A stretch of DNA of 64,000 nt, from contig OY986436.1 in the NCBI GenBank assembly GCA_963920525.1, positions 95,979,842 to 96,043,841 of the forward strand. Direction: 5' to 3'. The DNA is from Dichetophora obliterata. Lineage: Eukaryota > Arthropoda > Insecta > Diptera > Sciomyzidae. Shown here piece after piece: positions 31,204 to 40,929 of the stretch (within the stretch, counting starts at the first letter, position 1; each line of letters begins with the position of its first letter). The notes under the pieces are model-generated. The model saw only the letters and a list, made by a program, of their open reading frames with translations. It was not told the DNA's origin and did no database searches. Both the position numbers and the translations under genes were made by a program.

Positions 31204-34200
31204 ATGAGTGTGAAAATACTTCAGCTCAACTGTCAGGGTGCATATGCTGCTATGTGTGATTTGGGTGCATTGATGCTTGATGGTCGCATCGGCTTTGCTC
31301 TTGTTCAGGAGCCGTACTCAGCCAATGGTTGTTTACGGGGCTTACCTTCTACTTTGAGGGTATTTCCTGATACGAGGTGCAATTCTGCTGTGATTGTTAA
31401 TGACATTGATGTTGAATGCATGGTTGTGAGTGTGAGTGAGTGGGGTGTGTGTGTGTGTGTGGATGGTGTGTTTGGAAGTGTGTATCTGGCGAGCTTGTAT
31501 TGCAAGTTCGGTGATCCTCTTGAGCCATATCTTGCGTATATGGACTCCTTGCTATTACTTGCGAGTAGCAAGCCACTGGTCCTGGGTTTGGATGCGAATG
31601 CATCATCTCCTATGTGGTTCAGTAAGGCACCCAGACATGCGTCTGGTTACCAGAACCACATTAGGGGTGAGATGCTGAGTGAATGGTGTTTGAGTAGGTG
31701 CTTATGTGTGTTGAATGAGCCAAGCCAGTGGTATACGTTCGATGGGCCAAGAGGGGTGAGTGATATCGATGTTACAATCGGTAACAGCTTAGCCTTCGGT
31801 ATGTTTCAGTTTGAATGGAGAGTGAGAGGTGGATGTGGTGTGAGTGATCATAACCTTATTGAGGTTGTGCTTACTTACGAGCGAGTGTTGCGTGATCGGG
31901 TGAATTTGAAGCGATGGCGCACATGTGGTGTCAATTGGGATGTTTATGGTGTATTTCTTTATGAAGTGGCCATGAGCGTTCCAATTGAACACTTTAGATG
32001 TATGAATGTGGATGAGCAAATTGCTCTGTTGTGTGATTGGGTTGAGGGTGCCAACGACGCTTTGCTTACGAGGTGTCAAGTGGCAAATCGTAGCAGAGTG
32101 AAGTGGTGTACTAGGGAGTTGGGGGTAAAAAGGAGGCTACTCAGACGTCTTAGGAAGAGATTCCAAAGTGCTAGAGTGGTTGGGGATCCTGAAGTGCTCC
32201 AGCATAGACAGCGATACAGGGAATGTTTGAGTGAGTACAAGCATATGCTTGTAAGTGTGAAAGAGAAAGAATGGAGAGACTTTGTGTACCGCTGTAGAGA
32301 TGACCCATGGTGCATGGCATATAAAATATGTCGTGGGCGGGGCAGATCTACAGATGTGAATTGTATTCGTCTTGGCGATACCATTCTGTCTGAATGGAGT
32401 GATTGTGTCCATGCTTTGTTGAGCTCATTCTTTCCGAGATCGGAAGGTGAAATCTCTTCTCAATCCAGAGAAGAGTTGGATCCTCCGTCTTTGAGGGGGG
32501 GCGAGATTGAGTATGGTATCAGTCTTTTGCGAAGTCGGAAGTCTCCTGGTATGGATGGTATGACTGGAGAGATGGGTAAAGCCATCTGGAAGGTTATTCC
32601 TGAGTATCTCGAGGCTATGTATGCAAAGTGTCTGTCTGAGGCTTACTTCCCCACTGTGTGGAAGGAAGCAAGAGTGATTGTGCTCTTGAAGTCGCCTGAT
32701 AGGTTGAGGAGCAATCCTCGCTCCTATCGGGGTATTAGCTTACTTCCGGTGCTTGGAAAAGTGCTGGAAAGGGTTATGGTGGAACGACTTCTTGATTGTG
32801 TGAATGCGAGCCTTTGCGAAAATCAATTTGGTTTTCGTAAGGGCAAAAGTGTGATTGATGCGTGGATGTTTGTAAAGAATGTTGTTGCGGTAGGTAGCTC
32901 CAAGTATGTCTTGGGGTTATTTATTGACTTCAAGGGGGCTTTCGACTATCTATGCTGGGAGAAAGTTTTAGATAGGTTGAGTGTGATTGGGTGTCAGGAA
33001 ATTAAGCTCTGGAGGAGTTATTTTTCTGGCAGGCGTGCATGTGTTGTTGGTGTAAACCAATGTGTGTGGATGGATGTTGTTCGGGGCTGTCCGCAGGGGT
33101 CTATCTGTGGTCCATTCATTTGGAACCTCATGATGGATCCATTGCTAAGGCGGCTTCGTCAACTGTATGAATGTTGTGCGTATGCTGATGACCTCCTTGT
33201 TTTGGTTGAAGGCCAGTCTCGTGCTGAGCTGGAGGCTAGGGCAAGTGCGGCCATGGGCATGGTGTGCGATTGGGGGAGGGGTGTTGGTGTGAGTGTGGCC
33301 ATGGACAAGACTGTGACGATGCTGCTGAAAGGCAGGTTATCGTTGCGTCGAAATCCATGTGTAAGAGCGAATGGGGTTAGCCTCAGATATGCGACTGAAG
33401 TTAAGTATTGGGGGATAACTATGTCTGAACGTATGAACTTTGTTGCCCATCTGGTGACATTGAAGGGCCGATTATTGTCGGTCGTGGGGTGTGTGCGTCG
33501 TCTGCTTAGGAGTGAATGGGGCCTCAGTAGGCGGGCTGTGCGGCTTATGTATGGGGGCCTATTTGTTGCTTGCGCGACTTTTGGTGCTCCTGTATGGGGT
33601 CACGTGGTCAGGTCTGCTGTGGGATATCGAAAGATACTCTCTTGTCAGAGAGCCATTATGATTGGGTGTATGCCTGTGTGTCGTACAGTATCTACGGATG
33701 CTTTACAAGTGTTGTTGGGGGTACCTCCTCTTGATCTTGTAGTAATGCAACTCTGTGTTACTTATGGGATCAAGAAAGATGTGCCCTCCTTATTGTTTGA
33801 ATGGGTTTCGCACTCTGACGTAAGGCGTATGAATGAGGGTGAGTGGAAGGCTTTGCTGAATGAGTGTGTGAGGTCTAGATGGCAATCTAGATGGGATGAA
33901 TCTTTGAATGGAAGGGTCACGTATAAATTTATACGTGATGTTATGTTTGTGAATGGTAGCCCTGACTTTTGCTTTAGCTTGAGTCTGGGTTTCCTTTTGA
34001 CTGGGCATGGTTCTCTCAATGCTTTCTTGCATGAGAGAAACTTGAGTGTGACTGCGGAGTGTGATTGTGGGGCAGTCTATGAGGACTGGTTGCATGTTCT
34101 TCGTGAGTGTTCTTTTTATGAAGACATTCGTGATTTGCGTGCAATGGGTGTGATACGTGAGAATGGGGATTTCGACCTAATAAACGCACTCCCTTCTTGT

Positions 34201-34269
34201 GAGCAAGTTTCTAGGTTGGATCAGTATGCATGTCAGGTGTTTGAGAGGCGGCGTACCAGGCGTTTTTGA
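31204..34269 (+). CDS. R1-like ORF2, APE endonuclease and reverse transcriptase
   Basis: 1,021 codons from ATG 31204. The endonuclease has KILQLNCQGAYAAM (Asn), LVQEPYS (Glu), LGLDANASSPMW (Asp/Asn), SDIDVTI and SDHNLIEV (Asp/His), which is the full APE active-site set. The RT has FIDFKGAFDYLCW (motif A), GCPQGSICGPFIWNLMMD (motif B) and CAYADDLLVLV (motif C). The C-terminal CCHC is CDCGAVYEDWLHVLREC. There is no RNase H domain, as usual for the R1 clade. Its length equals that of intact R1-clade ORF2. No stop or frameshift is seen. The protein would nick target DNA and prime reverse transcription. Strong GT-rich codon use includes a (TG)n run at 31446-31463. Confidence 0.92.
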   Translation: MSVKILQLNCQGAYAAMCDLGALMLDGRIGFALVQEPYSANGCLRGLPSTLRVFPDTRCNSAVIVNDIDVECMVVSVSEWGVCVCVDGVFGSVYLASLYCKFGDPLEPYLAYMDSLLLLASSKPLVLGLDANASSPMWFSKAPRHASGYQNHIRGEMLSEWCLSRCLCVLNEPSQWYTFDGPRGVSDIDVTIGNSLAFGMFQFEWRVRGGCGVSDHNLIEVVLTYERVLRDRVNLKRWRTCGVNWDVYGVFLYEVAMSVPIEHFRCMNVDEQIALLCDWVEGANDALLTRCQVANRSRVKWCTRELGVKRRLLRRLRKRFQSARVVGDPEVLQHRQRYRECLSEYKHMLVSVKEKEWRDFVYRCRDDPWCMAYKICRGRGRSTDVNCIRLGDTILSEWSDCVHALLSSFFPRSEGEISSQSREELDPPSLRGGEIEYGISLLRSRKSPGMDGMTGEMGKAIWKVIPEYLEAMYAKCLSEAYFPTVWKEARVIVLLKSPDRLRSNPRSYRGISLLPVLGKVLERVMVERLLDCVNASLCENQFGFRKGKSVIDAWMFVKNVVAVGSSKYVLGLFIDFKGAFDYLCWEKVLDRLSVIGCQEIKLWRSYFSGRRACVVGVNQCVWMDVVRGCPQGSICGPFIWNLMMDPLLRRLRQLYECCAYADDLLVLVEGQSRAELEARASAAMGMVCDWGRGVGVSVAMDKTVTMLLKGRLSLRRNPCVRANGVSLRYATEVKYWGITMSERMNFVAHLVTLKGRLLSVVGCVRRLLRSEWGLSRRAVRLMYGGLFVACATFGAPVWGHVVRSAVGYRKILSCQRAIMIGCMPVCRTVSTDALQVLLGVPPLDLVVMQLCVTYGIKKDVPSLLFEWVSHSDVRRMNEGEWKALLNECVRSRWQSRWDESLNGRVTYKFIRDVMFVNGSPDFCFSLSLGFLLTGHGSLNAFLHERNLSVTAECDCGAVYEDWLHVLRECSFYEDIRDLRAMGVIRENGDFDLINALPSCEQVSRLDQYACQVFERRRTRRF

Positions 34270-34840
34270 GTTTGATGTATTCGTTTTTTCGTTCTGCTTT
34301 GTGTGAATGTGTTGGTCCAAATTGAATGGTGTGTGAATGTGGCTGTTCGATTTTTTGTTGATTTGTCCATTTTTGTTTTATTGGTTACCAGTCCGGAGCT
34401 GTGATGAGCTAAAACTGGTAGGAGTATGCTTTTAGTATGCTTCGAGGTCCGACCAAAGACTTAAAAGATGGCAGTCAGTAGCCCCTTGGCATATGCCAGG
34501 TTGACTGATTGGATCGGCCCTTCGGGGAGATTCGTGGTGGCTGTGTGTTTATCACCCATATCGTGGGTAGAGCTACTCAGCTCGGTGTAGGTTTGCATTC
34601 TCAAACTGGGTGCCGTACCCCAGAGTGCGGAAGAGGTTGGATAGGCCTCCACCCCTACCAAGGGTTGCGACATGTCATCATAACATTTAGCTAATTTGGT
34701 ACCTTTGAACTCTCAAAGGGGCGTTGGCCGACGCAATATTTCGGCCCCATGCTATGGAGCAACGTAGAATTAAGCCTAAACGGAAGGTGTCTACGTAAAA
34801 CACTATGGATTTTCTGTGTTTCTAACCATCCAGTCCGTTC
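34270..34840 (+). other. R1-like LINE 3' UTR
   Basis: Non-coding and higher in G+C than the flanks, with GTTGGCCGACGCAATATTTC near 34724. It follows the ORF2 stop and runs to the right direct repeat. No poly(A) tail is seen. Confidence 0.65.
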
Positions 34841-35069
34841 TTAATCCTCCAAGAACCCATTTTCCTCCAGCGAGATTAGCGTGAACGCGAACTCTCGGAT
34901 CCGCTGTCCAAGGACGAGCCCGTACCCAACGTAAGCTTGGTCTTTAAACCCAACCTAAATATCCTTTTCCTCGGTGAACTACAAGCTTTGCGTGAACTGC
35001 GACTTGTAGCCCGATTGTATTTTTCCTTGCCTCAAGGTTAGCGAGAACTGCGACCCTTTTGTGCTTCAA
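34841..35069 (+). repeat. Direct repeat flanking the R1-like LINE (right copy)
   Basis: Second copy of the block at 28175-28413, in the same orientation, beginning about 570 bp after the ORF2 stop. Weak similarity continues to about 35125 (CTGATTAGAC versus CTGGTTAGAC on the left). Confidence 0.85.
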
Positions 35070-35090
35070 AACCATCCTTTCCTTTGGCAT

Positions 35091-35467
35091 TGTAACGCAT
35101 TCTCCCCGGCTGATTAGACAGTTGGGAATTCAAGGACAATATTTAAACTACAGAAACTCACAAATAATATTTAAATTACAAAACATTATTTAAATTACAA
35201 AGCACCATTTAAATTACAAAACATTATTTAAATTATGAAACATTTATTAAACTACGAAACATTATTTAAATTACGAAACATTATCACAGATCAATTTGAA
35301 TAGGGTAGCTCTAGGTAGATTTAAGTTAGATTTAAGCTACGAATTGTGAATAAATATTGTCATTATTTGAAAACCCTTGAGTTTGATTTAGTGTTTGCAA
35401 TTACTAAATTCTTGCAACGATCCTGGTTCCGGCGAGCTTACCTCAGCCGTGAGAACGCATCGTTACA
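35091..35467. mobile_element. Solo-LTR-like or TIR element with internal minisatellite
   Basis: It starts TGTAACG and ends CGTTACA. The terminal 20-25 bp are inverted repeats (TTCTCCCCGGCTG on the left, complement TTCTCACGGCTG on the right). An AATAAA occurs at 35350. Between 35140 and 35285, about six copies of a 19-20-bp ATTTAAATTACAAAACATT unit occur. No clean target duplication (GCAT versus ACAT), so solo LTR versus MITE is unresolved. Confidence 0.5.
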
Positions 35468-36829
35468 ACATAAATTTGTATACTCTTCTTAAATAAAAAA
35501 AAAATATCCGTTATTATGTCATCAAACTTCTGGCGATATCTCGAAAACTCTAGATTTTCTCAGTACAACGCGTTTTTGTATGAAAAGTCGTTGATTGATA
35601 AAAATAAGGATAAACGAAAGGTTTTTAGCTAGTATGTGTTGCATGGGATAGGAGCTGGACAGCTGCGAAACGAAAAAAAAAATATATTAATAAAAATAAT
35701 AAGTAGCAGCTGAAAACTTAATCACCACCTCTGGTCACCTTATATCTGATCCATATGTATGCAATGAAAGAAAATAGTAAAACAGGGAAAAAACTATTAA
35801 ACAGCCAAGTTAGGAAGTTAAATCATATACTCATATGTCGACAATGGAAAGAAAAAGGATATTTTCATCGGTAGGTGATGATTATCTGTAAGAAATAGAA
35901 AAAAAATTAATTAAATCAGATTCTTACCAGAGCTAGCACTTCGTCGTCAAAAATCTTCACTACTGTAAGTCGGCCATCAACGTTTCTTTAATATAGTAAG
36001 GAGAACGTAGTGAGAAACATAGAATAAAGAGATAAGGAAGCGGTGTTGAGCTCACACACAGTGTTTGTGTGAGGAAGTACATCTCTGATTTTGAGCAAGC
36101 ATTTTTTGACACATCGTAAATCGAACAAGTAAACACTGCCAACCATTCGCCAACTACTGCAAATTTCATAAAAAATTTGTATTTAAGAGTGATTGTCATC
36201 GCTCTAAATTATTGAATTAAAGTCTTTAAATAAAAAAGAAAATATTAAAATGCCCTGTATAGTGAAAAACTGTGAAAGTGACCAGTATCTCACAATAAGT
36301 TGATTTCATTTCACATTTAAGTGTATTCAAATTAGAACAAATTTTCAAATGAAATATTGTTATTTATATAAAAGTGATTGGTGAAAAGTGAATTTCAATA
36401 AGAAATTAATATATTTCTTACCAGAACTATAAGAAAATTGTGTATATTTAGCCAGCATGTTTCGCGCCATTTCCCGATTGAGCTTATGTCAAACCTCAAA
36501 TACCAAGCCAAGGGCGCATTAAATTTCTAAAGGTGACATCCATTTTCAAGGCGCCCTTTTTTATTATATTACAAATATCGCCATAAGTGCAGTTTACGGC
36601 CTACGCGTTTATATTTTTTTATTATTTTTATTAAACGTATGTGGGCCTCCTTAGTCCAAATAAACAAAAATAAAATGCCTGTCTCTAATGACTTAGGAGA
36701 TAAAATCCAAGAAAATTTCAAAATTCAGTGCAATATATGAAGTGTGTCGAATAAAGCCCAAAATAAAGAATGAGATATCACACAATATAATGTTAATAAA
36801 ATAATAAACAAATAAAACAATGTTAGTGG
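35468..36829. other. AT-rich region without recognised genes
   Basis: No convincing coding sequence. The part at about 35515-35580 (GCGATATCTCGAAAACTCTA, then TTTTCTCAGTACAACGC) is a diverged copy of 43520-43585. The rest shows nothing I can name. Confidence 0.45.
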
Positions 36830-37205
36830 AAGACTTTCAACAGGCTGTTGGACTCCATAATAATAATATAAGCATAAAGACTAAATTAAATAAAAAATAC
36901 AACAAATATGAACATATGAAATGGGAGAAAAACTGAGAAATTGACACTAAAAATCTCATCGCCTCTGTGGTGCAGTGCGCTAGTGCGCGCTTGCATCGGT
37001 ATCACAAAGATTTCTGCTGAAGACTTCAGCAGGGCCGAAATTGAAATAAAATCAGCTAGTGATTTTTTCCTTTTCATATTGAAAAAACTTTGTTGTTGTT
37101 GTTGTTGTTGTTTCTTTGGAAGGATTCGTTAGAACAATTAATTGTTCTCACTTTGACCTAAAGCTCAATAAACGATTTTAAACTATCAACGAATTAGAAT
37201 TTGTA

Positions 37206-38517
37206 CGGGTTGCCAATATTCGAAGAGCCCATCTGGCAACACTGTAACTTTCCGCAGTGATGCCAAATCGACTATTGACATACCGCGTTTGAAGCGTCAT
37301 TCCAAGCAAATGCTTACAATGGAACAATACACGCCACGCGAACGCTCTAAATTTGTTGAAATTTACATTCAACAAAACAAGTCAATAGTGAAAACTCAAC
37401 GTGCTTTCAAAAAAAAATAAATAAAGTGAAAAGTGCGCCTTCCAAGAAAACAATTTATCGCTTGTATGAAAGATTTACAACTGGTAATACTCTTGGTAAC
37501 CCAAAGAGGCCAAATAAAAAGCGACCAAGGCGATCGGATGAGAATATTGCAGCCGTACGAGCCAGTATTGAGCAGTCACCAACAACATCCCAAAATTGCC
37601 GTTCTCAGCAGCTGGGCATTCCCCGATCCACTTTACAACGCATTTTACGTGTTGATTTGAATTTGTTTCCGTACAAAATTCAATTGGTAAACAAATTGTT
37701 GCCTACCGATAAGCCACGTCGATTGGAATGGGCCCAAAGAGTCATCGAAATGGCTGAAGAAGACGAGCAATTTTGGCATAAAATTATCATGAGCGATGAA
37801 GCTCATTTTCAGTTGAACGGAACGGTAAACAAACAAAATTGCCGTATTTATGCCACTGAAAATCCACAAGAGATTCAAGAGGTACCTCTTCACGATGCAA
37901 AAGTCATTGTTTGGTGCGGCGTTTGTGCTAAAATGCTCATTGGGCCGTTCTTTTTCGAAGATGATAATGGCCACAGAGTTACTGTCAATCAGGAGCGTTA
38001 TCGCGATATGATAAACAATTTTTTCATGTCAATCGTTCGTCGAAAGCGTATCAGGCACTACTGGTTTCAACAAGACGGCGCGCCACCACACACAAGCCGC
38101 ACTACAATTTTGTGAAGCAATTGTTCCCTGGCCGTTTGATGTCAAAAAATTGGATTTCGATTGGCCGCCAAGATCACCAGATTTAACGCCTCCAGACATC
38201 TTTTTGTGGGGTTATTTGAAATCAAAGGTTTACGTCAACAAGCCAAAGACCCTAGAAGAGCTGAAAACCAACATCCGTCAAGAAATAACCGCCATTCCCA
38301 TCGAAATGTTGAAGAAAACCATGGAAAATGCTGCAAAACGGGCACAATATGTCGTAGAGGCCAATGGCGACCATTTACGAGATATCATATTCAAGAAATA
38401 ATGTAAGCAAATCTACTTGAACCCAATTAAATGATATTTATGACGAACAGACAAAAAATTGTGGTTTCTTTGATTTATTTAAAAATAAAATGGGCGCTTC
38501 GAATATTGGCAACCCTG
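37206..38517 (+). mobile_element. Rosa-like mariner-family element (about DD40D), dead
   Basis: 1,312 bp. TA duplications lie at 37204-37205 and 38518-38519. The ends are inverted repeats of about 27 bp with core GGTTGCCAATATTCGAAG. Excision restores the host repeat sequence. It carries a single broken transposase. The rosa group (DD41D), first described in the tephritid Ceratitis rosa, is the closest family I recall. Confidence 0.87.
37319..38401 (+). pseudogene. Rosa-like IS630-Tc1-mariner transposase
   Basis: It starts MEQYTPRERSKFVEIYIQQN at 37319 (HTH region). A frameshift in the poly-A run near 37410-37420 leads into the long segment 37426-38115, and another between about 38103 and 38150 leads back to the first frame. 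Motifs: second HTH around SRQQ/IPRSTLQRIL, first Asp IIMSDEAHF, second Asp WFQQDGAPPHTS (codon at 38074), third SPDLTPPDIFLWG (codon at 38195). The last two are 121 nt apart, about 40 codons, so roughly DD39-41D allowing for indels. The C-terminus ends DHLRDIIFKK. Two frameshifts make it non-functional. Confidence 0.85.
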
Positions 38518-38620
38518 TATTTAAAATCAAGTATGATTTAAACTTTCGAACATTTAGAATTTGTATTTAATTCATATAAAATCAACATAATTAGTAACAA
38601 GGTCATTTAGAAAAAAACTT

Positions 38621-39239
38621 AAGTTATTTTAAATTATTACATATTATATAACTTCATTCATCCGCTTTAAATTAAAATGAATTTTTATGAAATTGTTTTA
38701 AATCATTTTAATGTTGTTCAGACTTCGCATCTTTTGTTACCTTTTACTAATATGTTTCTTTGTTTACGGGTTAAATATGCCTATAGGGGAACCATACACC
38801 CAAAAAAATTGGTAATGCACCAAATTGTATACCTCAAGGGTGGAGTGGAAATACAATAAAAATATAATAATAAAGATACACTTGAGAATAACAGTTTACA
38901 CCTTTCTTTACAATAAACCCGAATGCGGCCCTGTTTGAATGTGTCTGTGTTTGTGTGAACTTACACTAATAAAAAAAGTACTTCGTTTCTGTTCAACTAC
39001 AGCGCTTCTTTATATCTTACTTCTATGGTGAGAAATGAAAGATGTTAATAGTAAAGTAGCATTGCGATGTAACAATGTAACATGTCTGACTGTCTCAACC
39101 TGGCGAGGCCAGCATAATCTTTGTGAAATCGCCTCAAGTCGACTCAAACCTCCACGTGGTGTTTCCTGGGCAACGTCAAAACTGACAACCGTTAGTTTGG
39201 CGGCTAATCTGAGCGGCGGGCCTCCCTAGGCTTAAAGTA
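38621..39239. other. Spacer, no gene recognised
   Basis: AT-rich until about 39060, then mixed composition leading into the LINE fragment (39100-39240 may be part of its damaged endonuclease region). Confidence 0.4.
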
Positions 39240-40929
39240 GGTTGTGCGTCGGGTTTGAAGCCCACCCGTAAAACAATTTTCAATGAAAAGGAAAATATTT
39301 TTGGTCCAACAGTCGCAAAGTTCAGCCTCCACGACAACACCTCCGATAACGGAATGAGGCTGATTGACTTCGCCGCAGCACAAAACATGGTCGTAAGTAG
39401 CACTAGATTCAAGCATCTCAATATTCATAAAGCCACTTGGATGTCCCCTGATCAAAAAACCAAGAATCAAATTGATCACGTTTTGATCGGCGGAAGGCAC
39501 TCTTCCAGTGTATTGGATGTACGCATGATCCGCGGTGCAAACATTAACTCGGATCACTATCTTGTTGCAGCCAAGACCCGGACATGTCTGTGCGCAGCTA
39601 AGAATACATGCAACCCTACACAGAGAAAGCTAGACGTCGACAAGCTGCAATCGAAACAGACAGCCGATTCTTTCGCCACTCGACTCTCACTCCTGCTTCA
39701 AAGCACTCCTCCAATCGATGATATATGCGCGCAGTGGACACACATTTCCAACTTCATGCGTGCGGCTGCTGAAGAGGTGATTGGCTACCAACGCTCTCGC
39801 CACTGCAGAGAAAGACGCCGCCTACAAAGCCACTCTGCAGTCCTGTACTCCACCATGTCTGAATTTGGTATTCCTGCAAAACTAATACGACTTTGCAGGA
39901 TGACACTGAGCAACACCAGCAGTGCAGTTAAAATCGGGAAGGACCTCTCCCCACCATTTATTACCAAACGAGGTTTCAGACAAGGTGATTCCTTATCGTG
40001 CGAATTTTTCAACCTAATGATGGAAAAGATCATCCGAGCTGCTGATCTGAGACGTAGTGGCACCAGATTCTGCAAGAGTGTTATGCTACTTGCGTATGCT
40101 GATGACATCGATATCATTGGCCATAATACGCGCGAAGTCAGTGCAGCATTTTCCAGATTAGAAAGAGAGTCAAGTCGAATGGGTCTGGCAGTGAATGCGG
40201 ATAAGACGAAATACTTGGTGTCAACAAACAAACAGTCCCAGCGTCTTGGAACCCACGTTACCGTTGACAATACCTCCTTCGAGGTTGTGAAGAACTGCGT
40301 TTATCTGGGATCCAGCATTAACTCAACCAACGACATCAGCATTGAGATCAAACGAAGAATAACTCTTACCAACAGGTGTTTCTTTGGGTTCAGTAGGCAA
40401 TTGAGAAGCAGAACCCTCTCTCGACGAACGACGTTCACGAATAACGCTCTATAAATCGCTCATAATGCCCGTCCTTCTATATGTATTACAAACCTGTATG
40501 CTGAGCAGTTCAGATGAGAGAAGAAAGATTATTCGAGAAAGAGATTCGAGAGAAAGATTATTCGTAAGATCTACGGATCAATCTGCGTCAATGGCGAGTA
40601 CCGAATACGGTGGAATGATGAACTGTATGAGCTGTACGCTGACATCGACATAGTCAAGCGCAATAAAATCGAGCGGCTTCGCTGGCTTGGTCATGTTCAG
40701 CGCATGAAAGACGATGCTCCAGTGAAGAAAACGTTCGATTCGGTACCCAGCGGCGCTCAACGCAGAAGAGGACGACCGCATCTTCCTTGGAAAGACCAAG
40801 TAGAGGAAAACCTGACGAAGCTTGCAATTTCCAACTCGCGCCAGCAAGCGAAAGACAGAAATGGCTGGCGCAAATTCTTAGATGAGGCCAAGACCGACAT
40901 ACGGTTGTAGCGATAACTAAGTAAGTAAG
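39240..40929 (+). pseudogene. Rearranged LINE ORF2: endonuclease C-terminus fused to RT
   Basis: A 399-codon frame (39255-40454) joins two LINE parts. First comes an endonuclease end (RLIDFAAAQNMVVSSTRF, KNQIDHVLIG, INSDHYLVAAK). Then, after RHCRERRRLQSH, an RT lacking its first motifs continues with GFRQGDSLSCEFFNLMMEK, LAYADDIDIIG and VKNCVYLGSSIN. The missing palm start indicates an internal deletion. Other frames to 40908 give RLRWLGHVQRM and GRPHLPWKDQV, the usual LINE C-terminus. The 3' end has a short TAAG tandem tail at about 40914-40928. CR1/RTE-type clade, not resolved. Confidence 0.75.

Larger units (their letters stand above)
28414..34840 (+). mobile_element. R1-clade-like non-LTR retrotransposon with two open ORFs
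   Basis: Two adjacent ORFs encode a CCHC-knuckle protein and an APE endonuclease/RT protein of about 1,020 aa with a C-terminal CCHC motif and no RNase H. This is the R1-clade plan (R1, Waldo, TRAS, SART; family knowledge). The 5' UTR carries short tandem repeats and the 3' UTR is about 570 bp. Both ORFs are uninterrupted, unlike every other LINE in the window, so this copy is the youngest. The exact ends are uncertain because of the flanking direct repeats. Confidence 0.82.
36830..38620. repeat. Foldback-family repeat arm, interrupted by a rosa-like mariner
   Basis: 36830-37205 and 38518-38620 together form one copy of the unit seen inverted at 25905-26300 and at 50750-51145. It includes CATCGCCTCTGTGGTGCAGT and the palindrome AGAACAATTAATTGTTCT. 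The TA at which the mariner inserted lies in TTTGTATTTAAAATC. A (GTT)n run is at 37091-37112. Confidence 0.8.

Noticed and set aside
32137..32412. Antisense ORFs within R1-like ORF2 (several of 70-100 aa between 31305 and 34095)
   Set aside because: Shadows of the GT-rich coding strand of ORF2.
40465..40653. Separate small gene after the LINE RT
   Set aside because: It is a frameshifted piece of the same LINE C-terminus.
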